This document shows, piece by piece, positions 35,579 through 43,864 of a stretch of DNA of 64,000 nt (position 1 is its first letter; every line of letters starts with the position of its first letter). The position numbers and the translations under genes are program-made. The notes beneath the pieces were generated by a model. That model made no database searches. It was given only the letters and a program-made list of their open reading frames with translations, and was not told the DNA's origin. The DNA comes from Agreia bicolorata (GTDB lineage: Bacteria > Actinomycetota > Actinomycetes > Actinomycetales > Microbacteriaceae), in contig NZ_JYFC01000001.1 in the NCBI RefSeq assembly GCF_000938265.1, positions 124,001-188,000 on the forward strand. Direction: 5' to 3'.

Positions 35579-36450
35579 CTGATGCGCTTCGCGAGTCGGA
35601 TCGAGGAGAGTACAGCGAAGACAATGAAGAGAAGGCCAAGCTCCGCGAAAGCGAGACCGTTCGTGATCTTGAGCTCGCCGACCGAGATCGCGATTCCGTA
35701 GAAGGTGTCGAGCGCCGACTGGGCAGTCGAGTTGTCGTTCGTCAACGCACGTGCAGCCTCGTTGGTGAACGGCTGTCGCAGCAACATTGCCGCCTGGGCG
35801 AACGGTAGGGCGTTCATGACGTTGACCACACCCACCGGCAAGGTTCCCGCAGGAATGTACGCGCCGGCGAGGAAGCCGATGATTGTGCCGACGATGGTGC
35901 TCAGGGCAGCGAATGCGCTGTTGGAGCTGAGGAACGTGACGACGAACCCCGACAGAGCGGAGAACGCGGCGGCCGACACGACGACGTAGCCTGCGGTCAG
36001 CAGCAGGCTTGACGGAGTCATCGGCGGGTTGCCGCGAATAATCGTGTAGAGCTGCGACACGACGACCACGACGATAGTCATGACCAGCGCGACCACGAAG
36101 CTCGAGATCATGTAGCCGAAGATGATGCTCGACCGGCGGATGGGCGACACGAGGAAGTCCTTGAACCTGCCGCTCGCCGAGTCCTCGACGAACACGCTCA
36201 GAGCGGCCAATCCGGTCGTCAGCGTCGTGATCATCGTGATGCCCGCGAAAACCCATGCGTCGACGAAGGCCTGAATCTCGCCGTCAGAGGCGTTCGGGAA
36301 CTTCTCGGCGAGGTTGTCGACCTGCAGGCCGCCGAGGAACAAGGCGTACAGGCCGATGAGGATGAGTGACGAGAGTAGGGAGAAGAAGACACCCGCCCTG
36401 TCGCGGAAGAAGATGCGCAGGTTGCGGCGGGCCAAGATCCAGGCGTTCAT
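35575..36450 (-). CDS. ABC-2 type transporter permease
   Basis: A 291-residue membrane protein with six hydrophobic segments (VFFSLLSSLILIGLYALFL, ITMITTLTTGLAALSVFV, FGYMISSFVVALVMTIVVVVV, LLTAGYVVVSAAAFSAL, AALSTIVGTIIGFLAGAYI, and the C-terminal one). It has the amphipathic N-terminal start of ABC-2 permeases (RRNLRIFFRDRAG). It pairs with the adjacent ATPase gene by a 4-nt overlap. Exporters of this class move drugs, lipids or glycoconjugates out of the cell. Confidence 0.92.
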   Translation of the reverse strand: MNAWILARRNLRIFFRDRAGVFFSLLSSLILIGLYALFLGGLQVDNLAEKFPNASDGEIQAFVDAWVFAGITMITTLTTGLAALSVFVEDSASGRFKDFLVSPIRRSSIIFGYMISSFVVALVMTIVVVVVSQLYTIIRGNPPMTPSSLLLTAGYVVVSAAAFSALSGFVVTFLSSNSAFAALSTIVGTIIGFLAGAYIPAGTLPVGVVNVMNALPFAQAAMLLRQPFTNEAARALTNDNSTAQSALDTFYGIAISVGELKITNGLAFAELGLLFIVFAVLSSIRLAKRIR

Positions 36451-37352
36451 GCTCGAGCTCCGGTCGCCGTGACCGAGAGGAAAACGTCGTCCATGGTGCC
36501 GTGCCGGAACTCGAAGTCCTCAACGATGGAGCGATTTTCGTTCACGAAGTCGAGAGCAGAAACTGAATCCGGCACGGTGATACGGCAGACGTCACCCGCG
36601 ATTGAGTAGGTCAGTGCAGATTGCTCGCAGGCGCGGATGAGTGCGTCAGTATCTCGAGCGGTGACAGACAAGATGCTCGAGCTATGGCTCGCGCGAAGTT
36701 GCGACGGTGTTCCCTGTACGACAAGGGCGCCCGCGTGGATGATAAGCACCTGATCTGCTTCCTCCGTCTCCTCCATGTAGTGCGTTGTAAGAAAGACGGT
36801 GAGTCCCTGAGTCGTTCGTAGCGAGTGGATTGTCTCCCACACCTGTTCGCGGCTCTGCGGGTCGAGGCCGGCTGTCGGTTCGTCAAGGAACAACAGGACC
36901 GGGTCGTGCATCAGTGCACGAGCGATATCGGCGCGCCTCTTCTGCCCTCCGGACAGGGGGCCGTAGGGGCGGTCGAGAAACTCGGATAGATCGACCCGCT
37001 CGGCAAGTTCCTCGATGCGGGCGGCTCGGGTTGTCCTGTCGAGACCGTAGAAGGACGCTCGGTCGTGTAGGTTCTCTCGAACAGTGAGGGTGGGGTCGAG
37101 CAGTGAAGACTGGAAGACCACACCAATTTTGCGCCGTATCGCGTCGTCATCACGGCCGACCTGCAGGCCATCGATTTCGATACGTCCGGAGTCGGCGGTC
37201 GTTACGGTCGTCAGACACGAGATCGTGGTGCTCTTGCCCGCGCCGTTTGTTCCGAGAAACGCAAAGACAGATGAGTCGGTGACTTCAAATGACAGGTCGT
37301 TTACCGCTTTGACGGTTCCGTAGTTCTTGGTGAGGTTTGTAACGCTTATCAA
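36447..37352 (-). CDS. ABC transporter ATP-binding protein (drug/lipid exporter type)
   Basis: A 301-residue ATPase. Walker A GTNGAGKSTT has Lys40, the Q-loop is GVVFQSSLLDPTLTV, the signature LSGGQKRRADIARAL, Walker B LLFLDEPTAGLD, and the switch His in FLTTHYMEE. The C-terminal extension of about 80 residues is that of DrrA/NodI-like exporters. It is the first gene of the 11-gene operon, so the promoter should lie in 37353-37600. Likely exports the product and may give self-protection. Confidence 0.94.
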   Translation of the reverse strand: MISVTNLTKNYGTVKAVNDLSFEVTDSSVFAFLGTNGAGKSTTISCLTTVTTADSGRIEIDGLQVGRDDDAIRRKIGVVFQSSLLDPTLTVRENLHDRASFYGLDRTTRAARIEELAERVDLSEFLDRPYGPLSGGQKRRADIARALMHDPVLLFLDEPTAGLDPQSREQVWETIHSLRTTQGLTVFLTTHYMEETEEADQVLIIHAGALVVQGTPSQLRASHSSSILSVTARDTDALIRACEQSALTYSIAGDVCRITVPDSVSALDFVNENRSIVEDFEFRHGTMDDVFLSVTATGARA

Positions 37353-38155
37353 TGTCTCTAATTCCTGAAGTTTTCGAGCTCAAACAATGTGGCCCTAGCT
37401 GTAAGTAACGTTGGTCTGCATACATTTATGAAGCATTCGCAAAGAATCTCCATCTGAAAAAAATACAATCGGTCTTGATACCTACACTCGGGCGGAAATG
37501 TCGTTGCATTTCTGCGCATGGCTATGAGGCATAGAGTGTGGTTTTTCAAGACCGGAATTCTCCGGGTTAGCCGAGATCCGACGGTACAGACACGATCTCG
37601 ATGTGTCCAAGACATATTGGGACGTCGAGTACCAATCGAGTACATCGCGCCCGAGAACTCAAGGCGTGCGTCAATTTATGACCCCTGAAGTGGGGGAACA
37701 ATACACTTTGAAAAAAATGCGACAAGATGCGCCAGGCGGTCGATTGGGGTCATTCAGAGCTCACGGAACCGACGAGTGCGGGAGGCAGCTTCGTAAGAAG
37801 ATTGAAGCTCAGTCGTCCGGCATGGTCCTCCGTTCTGGAACGCCGAGCGGCGGGGTCCGCAGGTCGGACAATCGACCAGATAGTCGAGTACATCGTCACA
37901 GATGCTCCTCTGCTCCGGGTCTCCTAGCCCGCTAGGCGTAATGGCACGGGGAGCTCGAGTCGTTACACACTCGACAAGACGAATGACAACTCGCGAAGTG
38001 CACGTAGTCGAATAGACAACATCCGCGAACGGTGGATTGATAGATCCGGATCTCAACGTTTTACTGATAGGCAGGGGCAACTCGTCTGAAAGGGAATTGC
38101 CCGACGGCACAGTCAACCGGAGGCCGGAAGTCAGATCAGGCCGTTGTCGGTTCGC
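37353..38155. other. Gene-poor AT-richer region upstream of the polyketide operon
   Basis: About 800 nt without a convincing gene. The part next to the ABC ATPase (37353-37600) has the lowest GC of the window, with A- and T-rich tracts, and should hold the operon promoter. No regulator gene or clear operator palindrome is seen. The remainder contains only short open frames with no recognisable product; it may be decayed mobile DNA. Confidence 0.6.
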
Positions 38156-38371
38156 ATGACCGACAGCACCCGGGCGCAGCTGGACATCATCGCCCAGCTC
38201 AACAATTGAAGCGTCACGGATGAGGTCCGCGCCGAGATCGAACGCGAGTCCGCTACAAAGCAGGGAGTGATCGCGGCGATCTTCGAAGCGCCAGCCGCGG
38301 CAAAGGAGAAGAGCCCCGCCACTCCCCCGACGGCGAGCACCTCTCGTGGCGGGAAGCCGACCAACGCCTGA
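38156..38371 (+). pseudogene. Degraded ribbon-helix-helix protein
   Basis: The frame reads RPLSVRMTDSTRAQLDIIAQ then LNN, a TGA at 38207-38209, then SVTDEVRAEIERESATKQGV and a Lys/Ala/Pro-rich tail to a TGA at 38369. RPLSVRMTDSTRAQLDIIA resembles the strand and first helix of CopG/Arc-type repressors found on actinobacterial plasmids and integrative elements. The in-frame stop, and the abrupt join of SVTDE to VRAEIERE, suggest a nonsense mutation plus an internal deletion. Not expected to be functional. Confidence 0.55.
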
Positions 38372-38531
38372 CCTGCTCAACGGTGGGCGTCCGCCGCAGT
38401 GTTCGCCCTCACGGGCCCGAGCGCTGCGGTCGGGCTTCCACCAACACAACCACGTCCCAGTTCCACATCGCGGGATTCATCCTGTAGCCAATCGGCTTCA
38501 GATACATCCCACGATCAAAGGAGGTGACCCC

Positions 38532-38897
38532 ATGCTCATCGGAATCCTCATACCCTCATGTGATGACAAACCGCTCGTGCTCCACGAGTTCGAGTCTCTC
38601 GACGACTACCAAGCAGAAGTCGAAAGCGACACTCAGATCGTCGAGCACGTCGGTCCAGCTTCGTCGCTCTTCGTGAACGAAGAGGGCAAGCCTCGGGAGC
38701 CGCCCGTCAACCAGCGAGCAACACTGTTGCTGTGGCGACACAACCGCCCTTCCTACTGAGGGATGAGATCTGCGGAGACGCGATCCTACTCGGGCCCACG
38801 CGTTTGGGTGAGACCCAGGACGTGCCGTCGTCGTTCGTGTCGTTCCTCGCCGCCGCGTCTTCGAGACCTGGGCCGACGCATACCGCTACGTGCTGAT
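38532..38897 (+). pseudogene. DUF3846-like gene, frameshifted
   Basis: An ATG at 38532 follows a perfect AAAGGAGGTGA ribosome-binding site at 38517-38527. The first 75 residues (MLIGILIPSCDDKPLVLHEF, LDDYQAEVE, SLFVNEEGKPREPPVNQRAT) match the outline of DUF3846 proteins, which are common on actinobacterial plasmids and integrative elements. The frame ends at 38759, but another frame carries the expected continuation (LLRDEICGDAILLGPTRLGE, then TQDVPSSFVSFLAA), and a third the piece RVFETWADAYRYVLM. At least two frameshifts have thus occurred. The short form could still be translated. Confidence 0.6.
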
Positions 38898-39090
38898 GTA
38901 GACCCAATTGAAACGACGTCTTCGAGGTGCGCGTCACCGCCGCGTGGACGTGGATCACCTCTGCCAGGGGCAGAGGTCTTTCCTTTCTCTGCACTCCAGC
39001 GAAGGACGCGTCCACCACGTCCTCTCGGGTCAGCTGCCGTTGGAGTAACGGCCCCGACCCATCACCACGCAAGCGAATCCCCCGCACATT

Positions 39091-39612
39091 GGACGCCGAT
39101 CAGGGCAAGAGGGTCTGCTGAAGCAAATCGATGCGTTGGCGGTCAAGGACGGCCGACTCTACGACTTAGCTATGGATGTCGGCGTGACGAATGACCGACT
39201 TCGAGAACGAATTCGCTCCGTCAAAATCGAACAAGCTGATCTCAAGAACAGGTTGACACGCACTGATGATGTCCTTGAGAGGGGTGCCAAGACGCGAATG
39301 ACTTACGTCGAAATACTGGCGGATCCGGGGAGGCTATACCGCGACTCTCCGAATCGAGTGCGACGCCTGTTGCTTGAGACTTTCTTCACATGGGTCAAGG
39401 TAGACGAAGACCTTACCGTCAAAGCAAACAGCGAAATGCGCGAAGCGGTACAAGATCTCAAGGATGCCGATCAGCCTTTCAAGATGTCGCGCCTAGATAG
39501 CGTAACGACAACTGAAACTAGAAAAGGAGCCCTCGGTCGCAGGACCAGGGGCTCCGAATCGAACGTCGAACCGCGACGAGCAAACTTTTTTTGCAGTCAA
39601 AAGTTCGAGTAA
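39091..39612 (+). pseudogene. C-terminal remnant of a large serine recombinase
   Basis: The frame reads GLLKQIDALAVKDGRLYDLA, then a coiled-coil stretch (DRLRERIRSVKIEQADLKNR) and ILADPGRLYRDSPNRVRRLL followed by ETFFTWVKVDEDLTV. This is the coiled-coil and tail region of large serine recombinases of phage and integrative-element type. The catalytic N-terminal domain with its Ser, the recombinase domain and the zinc ribbon are missing and there is no proper start. The tail ends 8 nt before the 3' end of the tRNA gene at 39621, so it marks one boundary of an old integrated element. Confidence 0.75.
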
Positions 39613-39620
39613 ATCTATCT

Positions 39621-39697
39621 TGGTAGGGCGTGTGGGACTTGAACCCACGACCGACGGATTATGAGTCCGCTGCTCTAACCGGCTGAGCTAACGCCCC
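39621..39697 (-). tRNA. tRNA with CAT anticodon (Ile2 or elongator Met)
   Basis: A 74-nt cloverleaf plus an encoded 3' CCA on the minus strand. Acceptor GGGGCGT pairs with ACGCCCT (first pair G-U); D-arm TAGCTCAGCCGGTTAGAGCA; anticodon stem-loop GCGGACTCATAATCCGT; T-arm GTGGGTTCAAGTCCCAC. CAT could be elongator Met or lysidine-modified Ile2. The T-arm and anticodon-stem look resembles E. coli tRNA-Ile2 more, but this is not decisive. Confidence 0.93.
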
Positions 39698-39752
39698 CTG
39701 AGGCACCGGCTTCTGAAAAGTTCAGGCCGGATGCCGATTCACCACATTACCG

Positions 39753-41012
39753 CTATTCGTGCGAGGCGCTTGGCGAGACGATCAACGGGTCGGTGACGAC
39801 CTCGCCGCGATACAGCTTCTCGAACGTGGTCAACGTGCGTTGGATGTCGTGGGCCGCGATGAGCCGGAGCGATGCGTTCTTGAATACGTCGAGTTCGTCT
39901 TGCGGCAGCGTAAGAATGCCGGCGAGCCGGTCGGCCATCTGCTGGGCGTCGCCGGGTGCGAACAGATGCCCGTTCTCGCCGTCGTGAACGAGATGCGGAA
40001 GGGCCATCGCGTCGGCCGCGACAACCGGCAGCCCCGATGCCATGGCCTCCATGGTCGCGATGCTCTGCAGCTCGGCGATCGAGGGCATCGCGAAGACGGT
40101 GGCGCGGGTGTAGGCATCCCGAAGTTCTTGCTCGGTGACGTAGCCCGTGAAGGTGACCCTGTCGGCGATGCCCAGCGTGACGGCCATCGCCTCGAGGCTC
40201 TTCTTCAGGTCGCCGCCGCCCACGATCTCGAGCTGCGCATCGAGGTCGTCGGGAAGCAGGGTCATGGCTTTCAAAAGCACATCGATCTGCTTCTCGCCGG
40301 TGACACGCCCGACAAACAGGATGCGGTTCTTCGGGCGGACCGTGAAGTCGGGTGTGTAGTTGTCGGCATTGATTCCGCAGGAGATCGCGTAGACGTTGGT
40401 GAGGCCCGTGGACTTCTCGAGGAATTCAGCGGCGCGTCTGGTCGGGGTCGTGATCGCGCTGGCGCGGCCGAAGGTGCGCTTGGCCGCCTTCCACGCGAGA
40501 CCTACGGCCCAGTCCTGCCATGACTTGGGAAGGAGCGTGAACTCGAGCAGGTTCTCGGGCATGAAGTGGTTGGTGCCCACGATGCGGATGCCTCGCTTCT
40601 CCGCCTCGATGGAGAGCCCGCGGCCCACAACGATGTGCGACTGGAAATGCACCACATCGGGCTTGACCGCGTCGAGAATCTTCGCGCTGTTCTGGTTGAT
40701 GACCCACGGCAACGCGAATCGGAGCCAGTCGTGCGGGTACCAGCGCCAGCTGCGCAGCCGGTGAACCGTGATGTCGTGACCGTCGTACGTTTCGGTCCAC
40801 GTGCCGTGCTTCTTCGACGCAGCCGGAGCGACGACGTGGACGTCGTGGCCCCGAGAAGCCATGCCCGATGCAAGACGCTCGGAGAACCGAGCCGAGCCGT
40901 TGACGTCAGGAGAGAAGGTGTCGGCGCCGATCACGATGCGCAGGGGCCGTTCGGAGGAAGCCGTCGACGGCACCTCCGCCGAGGCGGGACGTGGGCCGGA
41001 GGAATCTGACAC
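39753..41012 (-). CDS. Glycosyltransferase family 4 protein
   Basis: A 419-residue GT-B enzyme. N-terminal RIVIGADTFSPDVNGSARFS with RLASGMASRGHDVHVVAP is the acceptor-binding half. The C-terminal half has ILFVGRVTGEKQIDVLLKA, VTFTGYVTEQELRDAYTRA and the donor-site EX7E region FAMPSIAELQSIATMEAMAS. It resembles actinobacterial mannosyl- or glucosyltransferases for cell-envelope glycolipids such as phosphatidylinositol mannosides; the exact reaction is not determined here. No membrane segment. It lies on the core side of the tRNA boundary and its GC fits the core genome. Confidence 0.88.
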   Translation of the reverse strand: MSDSSGPRPASAEVPSTASSERPLRIVIGADTFSPDVNGSARFSERLASGMASRGHDVHVVAPAASKKHGTWTETYDGHDITVHRLRSWRWYPHDWLRFALPWVINQNSAKILDAVKPDVVHFQSHIVVGRGLSIEAEKRGIRIVGTNHFMPENLLEFTLLPKSWQDWAVGLAWKAAKRTFGRASAITTPTRRAAEFLEKSTGLTNVYAISCGINADNYTPDFTVRPKNRILFVGRVTGEKQIDVLLKAMTLLPDDLDAQLEIVGGGDLKKSLEAMAVTLGIADRVTFTGYVTEQELRDAYTRATVFAMPSIAELQSIATMEAMASGLPVVAADAMALPHLVHDGENGHLFAPGDAQQMADRLAGILTLPQDELDVFKNASLRLIAAHDIQRTLTTFEKLYRGEVVTDPLIVSPSASHE

Positions 41013-41083
41013 GGAATGAAACCTTCTGTTGAGAGATAGGGAGAAATAGGGGAACCCGAACGGGGCTAAAAGGACAAACTACC

Positions 41084-42001
41084 TTAGCGTTCGATCTGCG
41101 GGTGATATCGGGCGAGTCCGAAGACGCCGACGATAGCGATCAGGCCGGTGATCATATAGCCGATCATGGCCCACCACGGGGCCTGGGCGGCCTCGCCGAG
41201 CACGATGATGCCGATTCCCACTGCGATGAGCGGGTCGACGACGGTGAGTCCGGCGACGACCAGGTCGGGGGGACCCGACGAGTACGCCGTCTGCACGAAG
41301 TAGCCGCCGAGGGCGAACGCGGCGACGAGACCGGCGACGCAGAGGAGCGTGAGCCACTCGAAGTCGCCCTGCTGGAAGCGCTTGATGACGACCTTGGCGA
41401 GGGTTGCGACGAAGCCGTAGAGCACACCGGCACCGATGATGTAGCCGACAGCGCGCACGCGGCGCCGGAAGACGATGAATGCCGCTCCGAAGATCAGCAG
41501 CACCACGGCGAGGATCACCAGGATGACCGCGAGCTGCAGCTCGTTGATCGGCCGGTCGCGCGCCGTGAACGCGGCGAGCACTACGAAGAGGAACACTCCC
41601 CCGACGCAGAGCACGATCGAGAGAACCGACTTGCGGTCGAGCTTCACCTTGCTCAGACGCGAGTTGAGGAACGCCGTCATCACGAGCGCGACGACACCGA
41701 GAGGCTGCACGACGATGATCGGCGAGAAGCCCAGGCTCGTGAGCTGGAACACCACGGCGAGCCCAAGCATCAGGGTTCCGAACACCCACGACGGTCGGGA
41801 GAGCAATGACCACAGCTGCCGGAGGTTGAGGCCGCTCGACGCGGACACCTTCGTGTTCTTCTCGACCTTGGCGACTCCGCGCGACTGGAACTGAGCACCC
41901 AGGCTCAGGAAGACCGCGCCGACGATGGCGATAGGGATGCCGATGAACTGAGCCGGATCGAGGGCGAACTGGTCCTGGATGTCGGTGAGTTCGGGAGGCA
42001 C
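41084..42001 (-). CDS. DMT-superfamily transporter
   Basis: A 305-residue integral membrane protein with about nine or ten hydrophobic helices, starting FIGIPIAIVGAVFLSLGAQF and ending WAMIGYMITGLIAIVGVFG. Two repeated halves, with PIIVVQPLGVVALVMTA and DLVVAGLTVVDPLIAVGIG as equivalent motifs, are typical of EamA/NIPA-like drug/metabolite transporters. The substrate is not evident. Divergent from def, with only 42 nt between them. Confidence 0.85.
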   Translation of the reverse strand: MPPELTDIQDQFALDPAQFIGIPIAIVGAVFLSLGAQFQSRGVAKVEKNTKVSASSGLNLRQLWSLLSRPSWVFGTLMLGLAVVFQLTSLGFSPIIVVQPLGVVALVMTAFLNSRLSKVKLDRKSVLSIVLCVGGVFLFVVLAAFTARDRPINELQLAVILVILAVVLLIFGAAFIVFRRRVRAVGYIIGAGVLYGFVATLAKVVIKRFQQGDFEWLTLLCVAGLVAAFALGGYFVQTAYSSGPPDLVVAGLTVVDPLIAVGIGIIVLGEAAQAPWWAMIGYMITGLIAIVGVFGLARYHPQIER

Positions 42002-42043
42002 CCCCCGAGATTACCCTGACGATCGCGCCGATAGGCTTAGCGA

Positions 42044-42610
42044 ATGGCTGTTCTCCCGATTCGAATCTCTGGAGATCCCGTTCTCCACTCCCCCGCCTCC
42101 GACGTCACCGCATTCGACGACACGCTGCGTCAGCTGGTCGCCGACATGTTCGAGACGATGGATGCCGCGCCGGGCGTCGGCCTGGCCGCGCCGCAGGTCG
42201 GTGTGCCGCTTCGACTGTTCACCTACGGGTGGACCGACGACGACGATGTTGAGCACCGAGGCGTCGCAATCAACCCTGTTCTGCTCATCAGTCCGCCACC
42301 TGTCGCCGAGAGCGACGAGGACTCCGATGCCGAAGGCTGCCTGTCGTTCCCCGGCGAGCGTTTTCCGCTGGTGCGGTCGTCGGACGCGTTGCTGCGCGCT
42401 GTCGACCTCGATCAGAAGCCGTTCGAAATAGCCGCCACGGGCTGGCTCGCCCGCATCTTCCAGCACGAATTCGACCATCTGAACGGCATCCTCTACGTCG
42501 ATCGTCTCGAGTTCATCTACGGGCGACGCGCCGCAAAGATCGCCCGCAAGAAGGGCTGGACCGAGCCCGGCAGCAGCTGGATGCCTGGAGTCGACAACCT
42601 CGACGCGTAA
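42044..42610 (+). CDS. def: Peptide deformylase
   Basis: Removes the formyl group from nascent N-terminal methionine. The three motifs are intact: GVGLAAPQVG (44-53), EGCLSFP with metal ligand Cys99, and QHEFDHLNG with His141, catalytic Glu142 and His145. At 188 residues it is normal length. The gene is preceded by a very short divergent spacer, so the transcript may have little or no leader. Confidence 0.96.
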   Translation: MAVLPIRISGDPVLHSPASDVTAFDDTLRQLVADMFETMDAAPGVGLAAPQVGVPLRLFTYGWTDDDDVEHRGVAINPVLLISPPPVAESDEDSDAEGCLSFPGERFPLVRSSDALLRAVDLDQKPFEIAATGWLARIFQHEFDHLNGILYVDRLEFIYGRRAAKIARKKGWTEPGSSWMPGVDNLDA

Positions 42611-42626
42611 CCCACGGGCCGTCGCT

Positions 42627-42932
42627 TCAAGTAAGGGCACGGATGCCGGCTGCCACGAGGGCGGCAGCGATGACGACCACGATGAACGGCACGCGTAGCG
42701 CGAAGAGCGCTGCGGCCACGAGCACGGCCGGCAGCCGGGCATCGAGCACGAGCTCCTGACCGCGGGCGAACGTCTGAAGTGAGATGAGCGCAGCCAGAAG
42801 GGCCACGGTCAGCAGGTCGACCATGCGTGCCGGCGTCGGCCGCTCCATGAGGCGCGCCGGCACCAGGTAGCCGAGAGCCTTCAGGCCGAAGCAGACGATG
42901 GACGCGAGAAGTACGACGTGCCAGGCCGTCAT
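42627..42932 (-). CDS. azlD: AzlD-type branched-chain amino acid exporter small subunit
   Basis: A 101-residue membrane protein with four hydrophobic segments (WHVVLLASIVCFGLKALGYL, LTVALLAALISLQTF, LPAVLVAAALFALRVPF, VVIAAALVAAGIRAL). It is the small partner of AzlC in export of branched-chain amino acids and analogues. Start at the ATG at 42932 overlaps the azlC stop by 4 nt, which decides it against much longer upstream open frames. It converges with def. Confidence 0.88.
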   Translation of the reverse strand: MTAWHVVLLASIVCFGLKALGYLVPARLMERPTPARMVDLLTVALLAALISLQTFARGQELVLDARLPAVLVAAALFALRVPFIVVVIAAALVAAGIRALT

Positions 42933-43648
42933 GGCGCACCCGTCGACGCGTTGGATGTGCGCCGCCCACCGAGCCAGTTGGTCGCGCCGAACAGCACGGC
43001 GACGAGGGCCGCGACGAGAACGGGCAGCCCCGGCATCAGAACAGGAGTCAGAAGCGCGGCCACGAAAGCGGCGGCCACCGCCACGGCCTGCGCCTGCAGC
43101 TTCACCAGACGCGGCCAGAGAAGCCCCAGGAATGCCGCTGCGGCTGCCGCATCGAGGCCATAGGCGCTCACGTCGCCCAGCAGGTCGCCGATCACGGCGC
43201 CGATCACGGTGGTGAGGTTCCACCCGACATAGACGACGAGTCCCGTCAACCAGAAGCCGATCCTCTGGGTTCGAAGCGTCTTCTGTGCGCTCGAGACGGC
43301 CGTCGACTCGTCGATCGTCAGGTGGGCGGCGGCAGCTCGACGGGCGAATCCCGGCCCGATCACCGGCGACATCCGAATCGCGTACACGGCATTGCGCGAA
43401 CCGAGCAGGGCGGCGGATGCGACGGCTGACGGCCACGCGGACAGCCCACCCGCCGCAAGCACCCCCACCAGGGCGAATTGGGATCCGCCGGTGAACATCA
43501 CGAGGCTGAGCACCATCGTCTGCCACAGGTCGAGGCCCGCACCCAGTGTCGCGAGAGCTCCGAACGAAATGCCATACGCCGCGGTGGGCAGACCCACGGC
43601 CAGGGCTGCGCGGATGGCACGGGTGTCCTCCGCGCTTCGGATCTTCAT
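42929..43648 (-). CDS. azlC: AzlC-type branched-chain amino acid exporter
   Basis: A 239-residue membrane protein of the AzlC/YgaZ family. AYGISFGALATLGAG, VMFTGGSQFALVGVLAAGG and ALLGSRNAVYAIRMSP are characteristic. It has seven or eight hydrophobic segments. With azlD it forms a two-gene unit. A terminator lies just upstream at 43684-43720, insulating it from the tRNA-Asn transcript. Confidence 0.9.
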   Translation of the reverse strand: MKIRSAEDTRAIRAALAVGLPTAAYGISFGALATLGAGLDLWQTMVLSLVMFTGGSQFALVGVLAAGGLSAWPSAVASAALLGSRNAVYAIRMSPVIGPGFARRAAAAHLTIDESTAVSSAQKTLRTQRIGFWLTGLVVYVGWNLTTVIGAVIGDLLGDVSAYGLDAAAAAAFLGLLWPRLVKLQAQAVAVAAAFVAALLTPVLMPGLPVLVAALVAVLFGATNWLGGRRTSNASTGAP

Positions 43649-43683
43649 CGGGTCATCGCTCTACGGTGTCGGCGGCGGGTACA

Positions 43684-43720
43684 AAAAAGGCCACCAGGGG
43701 TGGAGCCCGTGGTGGCCTTT
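43684..43720 (-). terminator. Rho-independent terminator downstream of tRNA-Asn
   Basis: A 12-bp perfect stem (GGCCACCA core with flanking A/T pairs) with a 13-nt loop, followed on the minus strand by a run of six T. It begins a few nt after the 3' end of tRNA-Asn. A textbook intrinsic terminator. Confidence 0.9.
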
Positions 43721-43723
43721 TCG

Positions 43724-43796
43724 CTCCCCGACTTGGACTCGAACCAAGAACCTGCCGGTTAACAGCCGACTGCTCTGCCAATTGAGCTATCGAGGA
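43724..43796 (-). tRNA. tRNA-Asn (anticodon GTT)
   Basis: A 73-nt cloverleaf: acceptor TCCTCGA pairs with TCGGGGA, D-arm AGCTCAATTGGCAGAGC, anticodon stem-loop GTCGGCTGTTAACCGGC, T-arm CTTGGTTCGAGTCCAAG, discriminator G. CCA is not encoded. Confidence 0.97.
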
Positions 43797-43864
43797 TTGC
43801 TGGAAACAGCGTAGTTACACTATCACCTATTCGGCGATGCCTTTGTCACGCTCATCGACCTCCA

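Noticed and set aside
34652-36256. Extended frame upstream of the second malonyltransferase
   Set aside because: The extension overlaps the permease gene in another frame and is Arg/His-rich; the ATGA overlap at 35578 gives the proper start.
37603-37935. Short plus-strand open frames between the operon and the RHH pseudogene
   Set aside because: No ribosome-binding site or recognisable motif; two frames overlap with neither showing convincing coding character.
25070-39700. Direct repeat of the tRNA 3' end as attachment site of the island
   Set aside because: I looked for a second copy of the tRNA 3' sequence near the left edge and upstream of the operon and did not see one; it may have decayed or lie elsewhere.
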